A stretch of 64,000 nt of DNA from Halobacteriovorax sp. JY17 (GTDB lineage: Bacteria; Bdellovibrionota; Bacteriovoracia; Bacteriovoracales; Bacteriovoracaceae): positions 124,001-188,000 of the forward strand of contig NZ_NJER01000003.1 in assembly GCF_002753895.1 (NCBI RefSeq), written 5' to 3'. The notes beneath the pieces were generated by a model. It ran no database searches. It was not told the DNA's origin and saw only the letters and a program-made list of their open reading frames with translations. How positions within the stretch are numbered: the stretch's first letter is position 1; each line of letters begins with the position of its first letter. A program made the position numbers and the translations under genes. Below are positions 1-7,738 of this stretch, one piece after another.

Positions 1-200
1 GCAACAAGTAGTCCGGCCAATAGGAGAACATCATTTATTGAGGCGTAACCCTTTAGACCATTATCAAAGATAGGCTTTACTAGGCGAACCTGAACTCCAC
101 CTAAGCCTGCAATAAGAAAAGAGAGAAGAAAAGCCCCAAGGACTTTTCTCTTATAGGGAATAATATAAGGAAGTAATTTGTTCTTTATTAAGTCGTTCAT
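1..200 (-). CDS. MsbA-like ABC exporter, 5' end only (partial)
   Basis: Only the first 66 codons lie in the window; the gene runs off the left edge. The ATG is at 198-200. The peptide begins MNDLIKNKLLPYIIPYKRKV, followed by a hydrophobic helix and then a stretch containing LVKPIFDNGL. This is typical of the start of the transmembrane domain of MsbA-type half transporters (family knowledge), which flip lipid A-core across the inner membrane. The nucleotide-binding domain is outside the window, so another ABC exporter of the same fold is possible. It lies downstream of, and in the same direction as, the 1015-aa secreted-protein gene, with 38 bp between. Confidence 0.55.
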   Translation of the reverse strand, partial: MNDLIKNKLLPYIIPYKRKVLGAFLLSFLIAGLGGVQVRLVKPIFDNGLKGYASINDVLLLAGLLV

Positions 201-215
201 TTGAAAAGCATAGCA

Positions 216-235
216 AGAAAGTACTCACTTAGTAC
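216..235 (-). terminator. weak hairpin between the 1015-aa gene and the exporter
   Basis: GTACT (221-225) and AGTAC (231-235) form a 5-bp stem around a 5-nt loop, followed on the minus strand by TTTCTT. This is short for an intrinsic terminator. It could only reduce read-through into the exporter gene. Confidence 0.25.
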
Positions 236-238
236 ATC

Positions 239-3200
239 TTATTCAAGGTTTAAAGCCGCTCGATTTAGAAACATTGACCCACTTTCACCATCAATAATTT
301 CAACTGTTCCTGTTTTTCCGATCTTTAAATGAAACGACTCACCTTTAAACTGATAGAGTTCAAGCTTTTCAGTTCCTAAATTATAAGTAAATTTCTTTTC
401 TATTTTCTCAGAGTTTTTAACTCTTTCAATCAAACTTGCGAGTCTCTTCTTAGACTTCTCCGTAAAGGCCTTTATGGAGTTTAAATTTCTCGTAAAGAAA
501 ATATTACTCTCTATTTTACTTGGCTTATCACCAATTTTACTTAGAAGATTTTTTAGATCTCTACTGCTCTTTTTATTTTTCTTCTCATCATCACTTTCTA
601 AAGAGTCCTTTGTTTTTGAAATCGCTTCTTCAATCAACTCATTATCAACAATATCAGGAACGCCATCTTCTGGAGCACTACTACTACTCTTCTCAGAATC
701 TGTCTCCGCAGACATTGTGCCCTCAGAATAGTCACTCATACTTGGTCCCGAAGAACTAGAAGAGCTAGACGAGTTTCCGGCAAGACCACTTGCACTTGAA
801 GAAGCATCTACTACACCTTCGATCTCTCTATCTGAGTTTTCACGCGGTGATGCTGCAACCATCTCACGAGGATCTGCAGCAATAATATCACTCTTAGAAG
901 GCTCTTGCGTTTCGATACCTTCTTCTATGGCCTCTCTCTGTTTGGCAAGCTTTGATAGCTCACTTCCAAGCTCACTCAGCTCATTCTTTCTTCCAATATT
1001 TTTTAATTCATCTTTGGCAGAGGTAATTGAATTCCTAGAATCTCTATCAGGGATACTATTTCTTGCCTGTAGTCTCTCCATATAGTCGTAAGCGCCATTA
1101 ACTTGCTCTTTTCTCTGATCAAAAACTCTCTCTGCTTCACTCTTACTTAGCTTGGAATTTGAATTTTGAATTTCTGAAACAATTCGGTCTTTATTGGCTT
1201 CTGAATAAATATCTTTAACCGCTTTAGCTTGCTCTAAACCTTCCTTTGAGAGAGAGTTCATATTTTCAACACCTAGAACTTTCTTCGCCGAGACTAAGCT
1301 ATCATTGAACTCTTCATTTTTCCCATTCGAGATACTATGGATTTTTTCAATTTCTTTTTCAGCCTGCTCATTTGAGATAATAATTCCCTTCGCCGCAAGG
1401 TGTGTTCCAAGAGATGCTGCCACAGCTGTTTTTGTAATCTGTAAGTCATTTTTTGGCTTCTCTTCATGGTGCTCTCTTTCCTCATGTGCCTTCTTTACTT
1501 CCTCTTTCTTTCGTTGTTCAGCAATTCTCTTTTGCTCTTCTCTCTTTCTTTGATCAGAGCGATGTTGACTATTTTCTCCATTCTTATTATTAGCTTGCTG
1601 TCCTTCAGTATTTCGAGAATTTCTTCCCTCTGTCTTCGATCTATCTTGGTGATGGGCCCTATCATTGGCCGTGACAGAACGATCACGCTGTTCGTAATTC
1701 CCTCGATTTGAAGAATTCCCACCAGATTCACCGTGTGATGATGAGTGCCCATTGCCACCAATCATTCCTGATGAATCAGGAACTCTCTCCCCTCTTTTAA
1801 CTAAAGTTGTGGCCTTTGCATTATGCCCAGAAAGACGACTCTTCTCATGAGTTCTCTCGCTTAATATTCTTTGCGCTCTATCAGAAGTCTTGGCTCTTTG
1901 TGCAATCTTTACTATTTTCTCAGCATCGGCCTTAACAGCCCCTCGACCTACTTTAGAGACAACTTTTGCACCAGCGAGGACACCTTTTTCTGCAATTTTC
2001 TCACTGATTCTTCCAGGGATATTTCCTTTTTCTACTACAGCTTTCGTTATCATTACAACTTTGCTTTCACTTACTGATTTTGAAATTTTTTCAATTTTCC
2101 CCTTAAGTCTTAAGGCCTTCTCAGAAGTCACAGAATAAATTTTAATGGCTACAGAGGTTGATTTACTTATTCCCGCACCTAGTGCTGCCGAAGTCTTTCC
2201 AATCATAGATGACTTAGAGACCTTTGAGGTCTTAGAAAAAGAAGGTGCTATCGTTTTAACTTTTGTCGATACTTTACCTGCAATAGTTGCAAGAGTCTTA
2301 GCTCCTGCTCTTGCACTTAAACTAGCGGCAGTACCTACTCCAGCAGTCAAGAAAGCAACTCCAACTTCTGATGAGATCGCTCCAATAGCGACACAAGTTG
2401 CATTGATCTTATCATCACAATCAATACACTCGTAATTCTCTAAAGGCTGGAGACATTTTGAAAACTGAGGCTTTCCTTCCCATTTTCCACAAAATACAGA
2501 ACTTCTAACCCAGTCATCCACACCTTTTTTAATATTATCTATTAAATTAGAAAACCATTTCCCAGGATCGTCCCAAAAATCTTCTACATCCTTCTTACTC
2601 TGAACAGCTTTTGCATGAAGCTTATCTGCTTCATCATCAAACCAACCACCAATGTTAAATAAAGACTTCGTTCCCTTAGATACTAGATTCCAAACACTAG
2701 AAGCACTTGACCAAAGGTTCGCTGCGAAAGCGTAGACAAAGTCTTTAACACAATTTGATTTCCCATCTGCGATACATTCACTATCGTAGTTTTTTTCTTT
2801 AACAGTATTTCTCACATATTTTTGGATTGGATTTCGAACAACCTTAGGTAAGAGCGAGGCTCCATCTTTTATCGCCCTTAACTTATTACACTCCCAGGCC
2901 TTACCACAGTCTTTTTCAAACTCTTTCTTCTCACTCTCATTACAGGCAAGCTCATTTGTGACTTCCTGTACTTCCTCAACAAATGGAATAACTCTTGGAT
3001 TATCTCTTTGCTCTACACAATCTTGAAACTGTTTATAAACATCAGGATTAGAAGACATCAATTCTTCTCTATTTTCAAACTCAACTTTCAAGTAATCTAG
3101 AGAGTCACGACAAGAAAAGAATTCATCACTTATATAGACGTCTTCCCTAAGCTCATCATTTTGATCTATACAGTACTTTTCAAACTTCTCTAGAGTCTCT

Positions 3201-3286
3201 ACAAAAGGATCAACTTCGGTGTCACCTAACACTAAAAGAGGTTGCATTAGAAATATTATTAAGAGTATATTTTTCATCATAATCAT
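239..3286 (-). CDS. large secreted protein of unknown function, 1015 aa
   Basis: I do not recognise the family. Residues 1-21 look like a signal peptide (hydrophobic core LLIIFLMQPLLVLG). Residues 22-300 are acidic and contain many cysteines, suggesting disulphide bonds after export. A hydrophobic Ala/Gly-rich stretch at about 296-330 (core VGVAFLTAGVGTAASL) could insert in or associate with a membrane. A long Lys/Ala helix-rich region follows, then an Arg/Gln/Asn/Ser low-complexity section at about 490-610, coiled-coil-like charged segments, a run of eight serines near residue 865, and a compact C-terminal segment of about 90 residues. The start MIMMKN offers three close ATGs; the distal one is used here. 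Composition is that of a long, partly disordered exported protein. A toxin- or adhesin-like role is possible, but no catalytic motif is visible. Confidence 0.75.
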   Translation of the reverse strand: MIMMKNILLIIFLMQPLLVLGDTEVDPFVETLEKFEKYCIDQNDELREDVYISDEFFSCRDSLDYLKVEFENREELMSSNPDVYKQFQDCVEQRDNPRVIPFVEEVQEVTNELACNESEKKEFEKDCGKAWECNKLRAIKDGASLLPKVVRNPIQKYVRNTVKEKNYDSECIADGKSNCVKDFVYAFAANLWSSASSVWNLVSKGTKSLFNIGGWFDDEADKLHAKAVQSKKDVEDFWDDPGKWFSNLIDNIKKGVDDWVRSSVFCGKWEGKPQFSKCLQPLENYECIDCDDKINATCVAIGAISSEVGVAFLTAGVGTAASLSARAGAKTLATIAGKVSTKVKTIAPSFSKTSKVSKSSMIGKTSAALGAGISKSTSVAIKIYSVTSEKALRLKGKIEKISKSVSESKVVMITKAVVEKGNIPGRISEKIAEKGVLAGAKVVSKVGRGAVKADAEKIVKIAQRAKTSDRAQRILSERTHEKSRLSGHNAKATTLVKRGERVPDSSGMIGGNGHSSSHGESGGNSSNRGNYEQRDRSVTANDRAHHQDRSKTEGRNSRNTEGQQANNKNGENSQHRSDQRKREEQKRIAEQRKKEEVKKAHEEREHHEEKPKNDLQITKTAVAASLGTHLAAKGIIISNEQAEKEIEKIHSISNGKNEEFNDSLVSAKKVLGVENMNSLSKEGLEQAKAVKDIYSEANKDRIVSEIQNSNSKLSKSEAERVFDQRKEQVNGAYDYMERLQARNSIPDRDSRNSITSAKDELKNIGRKNELSELGSELSKLAKQREAIEEGIETQEPSKSDIIAADPREMVAASPRENSDREIEGVVDASSSASGLAGNSSSSSSSSGPSMSDYSEGTMSAETDSEKSSSSAPEDGVPDIVDNELIEEAISKTKDSLESDDEKKNKKSSRDLKNLLSKIGDKPSKIESNIFFTRNLNSIKAFTEKSKKRLASLIERVKNSEKIEKKFTYNLGTEKLELYQFKGESFHLKIGKTGTVEIIDGESGSMFLNRAALNLE

Positions 3287-3365
3287 TCGATCTTTTTTCT
3301 TTATAAATAAATGAAATTAAAGAACTTTCTCCAATACTTCATCGAAGAAAAATTAAGAATTCTTT

Positions 3366-3396
3366 AATTATTTTATACGAGGTTCCGAAGTATAAT
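3366..3396 (+). promoter_or_regulatory. possible sigma-70 promoter for the small exported protein
   Basis: A perfect -10 hexamer TATAAT lies at 3391-3396, 75 bp upstream of the ATG at 3471. The -35 region (about 3368-3373, TTATTT) is poor, so the call rests on the -10 alone in AT-rich sequence. Confidence 0.35.
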
Positions 3397-3470
3397 ATGA
3401 AGAAATAAAGGAATTTATAGATTTGAAAAAAAGTAATTTATCTCACATAAAAAAACAAAAAGGTAAGTAT

Positions 3471-4007
3471 ATGTTTATACTTCTCTTCTTAAGTACCTTC
3501 TTAACTTTTCAAAGTACTTACTCGGCTGAAAAAAAATTCCCAATCGGCGAAAACAAAATATCTTTACACTACCCAGATGGTTGGCAGCACGCTTTTAACT
3601 TCCTTAGTACTCCACTTACTTTATTTGGTCCTGTCCTAAATGGTCGCAGAGCCGTTATTTCAATAAATAATACTAACGTGACCAATTTTTCTTTCAATAA
3701 GAAAAATCTTCAAGATAACGAAGATAATTATAGAGAAGGTCGCTTAAAGTGGTTAAAAAAGAATAAAGGAAAAGTGGTTCGCTTTACTGGGTATAGAATC
3801 TCGAAGTGGGAAAGTATCTCAGAAGTTCATTCTATTGGTTATTCATACACAATTAAGAATGATCTCTTTCTTGAAAAAGCTTATTTCTTTAACTGCAATA
3901 ATGAGCTCTTCAATATTTCAACTTTAATGACTTGGGAGCAAAATAAATCCCATGGAAAAGAAGTAAAGAAAATACTCTCTTCCTTTAGATGCCTAAAGCA
4001 AAAGTGA
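3471..4007 (+). CDS. small exported protein, unknown function
   Basis: The product is 178 aa from the ATG at 3471, which has an AAGG ribosome-binding sequence about 7 nt upstream and starts directly with a signal peptide (MFILLFLSTFLTFQSTYSA, likely cut before EKKF). A TTG at 3423 would add 16 residues but has no good binding site. The mature protein is a single mixed alpha/beta-looking domain of about 160 residues with two cysteines near the C terminus (FNCNN and FRCLK). No family is recognised. Its last 15 bases overlap the 3' end of the convergent recO gene. Confidence 0.65.
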   Translation: MFILLFLSTFLTFQSTYSAEKKFPIGENKISLHYPDGWQHAFNFLSTPLTLFGPVLNGRRAVISINNTNVTNFSFNKKNLQDNEDNYREGRLKWLKKNKGKVVRFTGYRISKWESISEVHSIGYSYTIKNDLFLEKAYFFNCNNELFNISTLMTWEQNKSHGKEVKKILSSFRCLKQK

Positions 4008-4793
4008 AAATGTTTTAAAATCTACTCTAGAAACTTGAATCTGATAGCATAAGTAATCAATTAGTCTATTTGAGAAGTGAGATGGTACTTCATTAATTTC
4101 TTGAAGTTGGTCATATTTCTTAATGGCAATTTGACATAGGTAATTCCACATAACCTTTGATTCTCTTCCATTCATTTTTGTATCTAACATATCTTGATTG
4201 AGACAACTAATATCTGCAAAACCGCCTTGCTCATCAATAAGAGTGATCTCTTCTACTAGACTTAAGTCTACTCCACTTAATACACAATTATTTCTTTCAG
4301 GAAATACCCCTTGATCTATCAAAGTCTTCCCAAGAAAAATAAAGAATTCACTAGAAATAGTTTTCTTCTCTTGCAATTTCTTTTCTAAAAAGAAAATCGA
4401 ATTACTTAGAACCTTAAACATTGAATCACTTTCTTGTTGTTCCTCATATAAACTTTCAAATAAATTAGCCTCAACCACAAGCTTATCCGACACCTCCAAA
4501 AAGGCACAAAGCAAATAAAAGGCGCGATGATTATCTCGAATACTTTTATGATGCCAAGAAAGAGTCCATTCTTTTACAGAGAAGATCGTTGTATTGGCCT
4601 TAGCTCTAGTTAATTCAACCTTAACGAGATGTCCAAGCTCTAGAAAAGAGCTCTTCTTCTTTGTTCCCCCACCTTGACCTCCATAAAATATTACAGAGAT
4701 CTTTTCCCCACTTCTAAGGAGGAGACGGCATATTAAATGCCGATCTTTAAATGGAGTTTTTGAAAGAATTATTCCTTCAACTTTAGTGATCAT
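3993..4793 (-). CDS. recO: DNA repair protein RecO
   Basis: The 266-aa product begins with the RecO-type OB-fold signature: MITKVEGIILSKTPFKD, then RLLLRSGEKISVIFYGGQ and KKKSSFLELGHLVKVEL. This matches the family pattern of a GI(V/I)L strand, a T/SxxxG(K/E) strand, a conserved GG and the K/R-S-F core. The helical C-terminal part is divergent, and the zinc-binding cysteines of some RecO proteins are absent. RecO helps RecA load on SSB-coated DNA in gap repair (known for the family). Its start overlaps the stop of the upstream helicase gene by 4 nt (ATGA), so the two are probably translationally coupled. The length is normal for RecO. Confidence 0.75.
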   Translation of the reverse strand: MITKVEGIILSKTPFKDRHLICRLLLRSGEKISVIFYGGQGGGTKKKSSFLELGHLVKVELTRAKANTTIFSVKEWTLSWHHKSIRDNHRAFYLLCAFLEVSDKLVVEANLFESLYEEQQESDSMFKVLSNSIFFLEKKLQEKKTISSEFFIFLGKTLIDQGVFPERNNCVLSGVDLSLVEEITLIDEQGGFADISCLNQDMLDTKMNGRESKVMWNYLCQIAIKKYDQLQEINEVPSHFSNRLIDYLCYQIQVSRVDFKTFSLLL

Positions 4794-5878
4794 ATATTGG
4801 CCCTAAGACGGAGAAAGTCTCGTACTAAAAGTACCAGAGAATGGAATAAATATCTAATTGATCTCCAATCTTTTTTTTCCATTTCATAAACATTAAAATT
4901 AGAACCATCCCTTCCACCTCGTCCCACCATCTGAATCCAAAAATCATCATTATCAATGGGATAGCTTAAGAATACATCTGAAATAGTGGGAAGATTAACT
5001 CCATGACTCAGTGTTGATGTTGAAAAAATACAGCGTGGATAAGGGTTTTCTTCAAGATCTTCTAAGAAAGCTTCAACACCTCCTCCAACACAACCAATGG
5101 CGTCGACTTTCATTCTTTTGCAAAGGTCCAACCAGAGGTCCACATCTTTTCTAAAACGGCAGAAATAGAGAATAGTTCCTTTTCTACTTTCTCTTACCAC
5201 TCTTAGAAAACTTCTATTTAGAGCTTCGACTCCAAGTATTCCATAATTCTCCACTCTTGCTGGCTTATTTAATAATTTTTGATTTCCCAAATTAATAAGA
5301 AATCGATTATCTAACCCTAAAGAGAAATCTTTCTTCCACATTTCTAAGATACTTGGGTCCATAGTTGCTGTTAAACCAAGAATCTTTCCCTCATTGTTAG
5401 CCACTTCCATCAACCTCTCCCATAGTAGAGGCCTAAAACTCTGACCCCAATAGTAGAAGAGGTGAAATTCATCAAAAATATAGAGTGTATTTTGAAGAGA
5501 GAATAGCTCTATTAATTCACTGCTTAATTTCTCAGCAGTACAAATAAGTAACCCCTTCTTTTTCTTCAAGAAAATTTTAAAATTCTCTTCGGAACTCTTT
5601 CCACTTCCAAAAGAGAAAACATTCTTAAGTCCACTGGACCTCTTATGAAACTCTTCCGCAAGGGCCCTGAGCGGTGAAATGAAAACGACTCTTCCCTCAA
5701 ATTTCTCATAGAGATCTAAAACCAGTGTTGTCTTTCCCCATCCAGGAGGTGCTAGCATTAGAGTAAATGAGTTATTAATTTCAACAATGGGTAGTAAATT
5801 GATCGCTTGATTCATAGATTTTTCTTTTGCAAGCAGAGTTAATTTTAGGTATGAAAGTGAAGTAGAATCACTCAACAA
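4790..5878 (-). CDS. compact superfamily 2 DEAD/DEAH-like helicase
   Basis: The product is 362 aa from a TTG at 5878; an ATG 21 codons in (MNQAINLL, near 5815) is an alternative start, and neither has a strong ribosome-binding site. Motifs in order are Walker A APPGWGKTT (about 43-51), motif Ia SPLRALAEEF, Walker B variant DEFH (136-139), motif III GLTAT (168-172), and motif VI QMVGRGGRDG near residue 320. The core is complete but has almost no accessory sequence, which is short for a cellular SF2 helicase. It is coupled by a 4-nt overlap to recO, suggesting a role in recombination or DNA repair (inference). It is divergent from rsmE with only 10 bp between starts if the TTG is used. Confidence 0.8.
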   Translation of the reverse strand: MLSDSTSLSYLKLTLLAKEKSMNQAINLLPIVEINNSFTLMLAPPGWGKTTLVLDLYEKFEGRVVFISPLRALAEEFHKRSSGLKNVFSFGSGKSSEENFKIFLKKKKGLLICTAEKLSSELIELFSLQNTLYIFDEFHLFYYWGQSFRPLLWERLMEVANNEGKILGLTATMDPSILEMWKKDFSLGLDNRFLINLGNQKLLNKPARVENYGILGVEALNRSFLRVVRESRKGTILYFCRFRKDVDLWLDLCKRMKVDAIGCVGGGVEAFLEDLEENPYPRCIFSTSTLSHGVNLPTISDVFLSYPIDNDDFWIQMVGRGGRDGSNFNVYEMEKKDWRSIRYLFHSLVLLVRDFLRLRANI

Positions 5879-5888
5879 ATGTGGAATA

Positions 5889-6602
5889 ATGAATAGTATT
5901 TGCTTTTTTAAAGAGGAAATTATTGATCAAAGTAAAATTATCTTTAATGATGAAAAACGTCTTGGTCACATTCATAACCACTTAAAGTCTAAAGTTTCTG
6001 ACGAAGTGACTATTACCATTCTTGATCAAGGTATTTATAGAGCAACGATATTAGAATTAAGTCATCATAATTGCACTATTGAATTCAAGGAGGCTGTACA
6101 AAGTAGTGAACCTTGGTTTCACTTACTCGTTGGACTAAGTAGACCTCAAACTATCAAGAAAGTACTAGAGCACTCATCTACTCTCGGAGCAGCTTCTTTT
6201 GAACTTTTTAAAGCTCAATTATCTGAAAAGAGTTATTCACAGTCTAAGATCTATGAAAATTTAAACTTTAGGCAATACCTTATTGATGGACTTTCACAAT
6301 CAAAGCTCTATTACAATCTCCCTAGCTTCTCGCTTACAAATTACATGTCCTTAGAAAAATACCTTACTCATGAAAATAAATACTTTCTCTCCCTTAATGG
6401 AATTAAGACTTTTAACCAACTTGAAGCTTCCAAGAGAAGTAACCCGCTCCTTGCTGTTGGCCCAGAGAGAGGTTGGACTAAGCAAGAAGAGAGTAAGCTA
6501 ATAGAGTCTGGTTTTAAGCCAATAAGAATTAGTGCTTCAACCCTGAGAGTTGAGCATGCAATCTACACAGCAATTGGACAACTCGAGATGCTAAACCTTT
6601 AA
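5889..6602 (+). CDS. rsmE: 16S rRNA (uracil1498-N3)-methyltransferase RsmE
   Basis: The 237-aa product has the C-terminal SPOUT/trefoil-knot signature of RsmE: LAVGPERGWTKQEESKLIESG followed by ISASTLRVEHA, matching the family GPEGG(F/W)...E and LGxxILRxETA patterns with some drift (GPERGW, LRVEHA). The N-terminal part corresponds to the PUA-like domain. The enzyme methylates U1498 of 16S rRNA using SAM (family knowledge). It starts at an ATG close to the divergent helicase gene. The departures from consensus suggest a divergent orthologue. Confidence 0.82.
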   Translation: MNSICFFKEEIIDQSKIIFNDEKRLGHIHNHLKSKVSDEVTITILDQGIYRATILELSHHNCTIEFKEAVQSSEPWFHLLVGLSRPQTIKKVLEHSSTLGAASFELFKAQLSEKSYSQSKIYENLNFRQYLIDGLSQSKLYYNLPSFSLTNYMSLEKYLTHENKYFLSLNGIKTFNQLEASKRSNPLLAVGPERGWTKQEESKLIESGFKPIRISASTLRVEHAIYTAIGQLEMLNL

Positions 6603-6612
6603 TATTTCTAAG

Positions 6613-6642
6613 TTTTCACTATGGCCATTAAATTGATATAAT
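6613..6642 (+). promoter_or_regulatory. sigma-70 promoter for the Nfu gene
   Basis: An extended -10 TGATATAAT is present (hexamer TATAAT at 6637-6642). TTTTCA at 6613-6618 is a 4/6 match to the -35 at 18-nt spacing. The Nfu start codon is 44 nt downstream. Confidence 0.55.
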
Positions 6643-6685
6643 AGTAGAAGATAAGAGCTTAAAAAGTTAAGTTCACGGAGTATAT

Positions 6686-6943
6686 ATGATTAGAAAAATT
6701 GAAACTTTATTCGACGAACAGGTTCGCCCAGCTCTAGCTGCTCACGGTGGAAATGTAGAGATAATAGATATTGATAACGGAAAGCTCTTTGTAAAACTTA
6801 GTGGTGGCTGCCAAGGCTGTTCAAGCTCTAGCGCAACTTTAAAAGATGGTATTGAGAGAATGATTAAACAAAACTTTCCAGAAATTGAAGAAGTTGTTGA
6901 TCTTACCGATCACGAATCAGGTGATAAACCTTACTTTTCTTAA
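6686..6943 (+). CDS. NifU-like C-terminal domain Fe-S cluster protein (Nfu)
   Basis: The 85-aa product consists only of the NifU C-terminal domain. It has LAAHGGNVEIIDIDNGKLFV followed by the cluster-binding CxxC in GGCQGCSSSSATLKDGIE. Such proteins carry a [4Fe-4S] cluster at a dimer interface and pass it to apo-proteins (family knowledge). An extended -10 promoter lies just upstream, so it is likely transcribed on its own. It ends 4 bp from the convergent amidase gene, leaving no room for a separate terminator. Confidence 0.9.
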   Translation: MIRKIETLFDEQVRPALAAHGGNVEIIDIDNGKLFVKLSGGCQGCSSSSATLKDGIERMIKQNFPEIEEVVDLTDHESGDKPYFS

Positions 6944-6947
6944 GGGG

Positions 6948-7736
6948 CTATCGCCCCATTATGACCTGACTTCGAACCTCCGAAATCTTTTTGAAATCTA
7001 TTTTCTGAATAAATATTCCCTCACCTTCTTTAGCATCAACTAAAACTTCCCCCCAAGGGTCAACGATCAAAGAGTGACCGTAGGTAGAGATGATCTCATT
7101 ATTTTCTCCCCACTGAGCAGAGGCAATAACAAAGCACTGACTCTCGATCGCGCGAGCGCGAAGTAATGTATGCCAATGGGCCTTTCCTGTAGGAATCGTA
7201 AACGCAGATGAAAAAGTTAGAATCTGAGCTCCACTCATTCGGTAAGCTAGGGACATTTCACTATAGCGAAGATCAAAGCACACTCCCAAACCAATTTTCA
7301 TTGAATCAAACTCTAAAAGCTTACTCTCAGTCCCTGGAGTATAAACGTCACCTTCATTTATTTTCTTTCTATTTCCATCTCTTACAAAATCGCAAGAGAA
7401 GAGATGGTTCTTATCATAGTGGCCTAAGTCCTCACCTTGTGCTGAGAAATTATAGGCCCTATTAATGACCTTGCCGTCTACTAGAGTAGCCGCTGTTCCA
7501 CCGAGAAGGGCCACTTTATACTTGGTAGATAGAGCTCTAATATTTTCATAGTGCTCGTTTTCAAACTCCACTAAATACGGAGTTGCTCCTCTTCCATTAG
7601 ACATCGAATAGAAGCATTCTGGTAAGAATACGGCCCCTACTTCCTTGCCATCAATCTCTTTTAGAAAAGTTTCTATCTTCTTTAAGTTCTCTCTAAAATC
7701 TAAGACCGAAGTCATCTGAATAATGGCCACTTTCAT
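6948..7736 (-). CDS. nitrilase-superfamily amidase, Nit1/Nit2-like
   Basis: The 262-aa product has the nitrilase catalytic triad visible: Glu40 in FLPECF, Lys109 in HYDKNHLF and Cys153 in GLGVCFDLRYSEM. The (C)xDLR(F/Y)xE pattern is characteristic of the Nit1/Nit2 branch, which includes deaminated-glutathione amidase and omega-amidase (family knowledge); the exact substrate cannot be told from the motifs. A repair role for deaminated glutathione would fit the thiol-synthesis genes at 51.5-55.3 kb. It starts 2 nt after the ugd stop codon and is therefore likely in its operon. Length is normal. Confidence 0.82.
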   Translation of the reverse strand: MKVAIIQMTSVLDFRENLKKIETFLKEIDGKEVGAVFLPECFYSMSNGRGATPYLVEFENEHYENIRALSTKYKVALLGGTAATLVDGKVINRAYNFSAQGEDLGHYDKNHLFSCDFVRDGNRKKINEGDVYTPGTESKLLEFDSMKIGLGVCFDLRYSEMSLAYRMSGAQILTFSSAFTIPTGKAHWHTLLRARAIESQCFVIASAQWGENNEIISTYGHSLIVDPWGEVLVDAKEGEGIFIQKIDFKKISEVRSQVIMGR

Positions 7737-7738
7737 AT

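Noticed and set aside
1305-2435. several plus-strand frames of 80-96 codons
   Set aside because: They are antisense shadows of the 1015-aa gene, hydrophobic because they complement Glu/Lys-rich codons.
239-3286. polymorphic toxin with immunity gene
   Set aside because: There is no recognisable toxin domain at the C terminus and no small immunity-like gene directly downstream; an ABC exporter follows instead.
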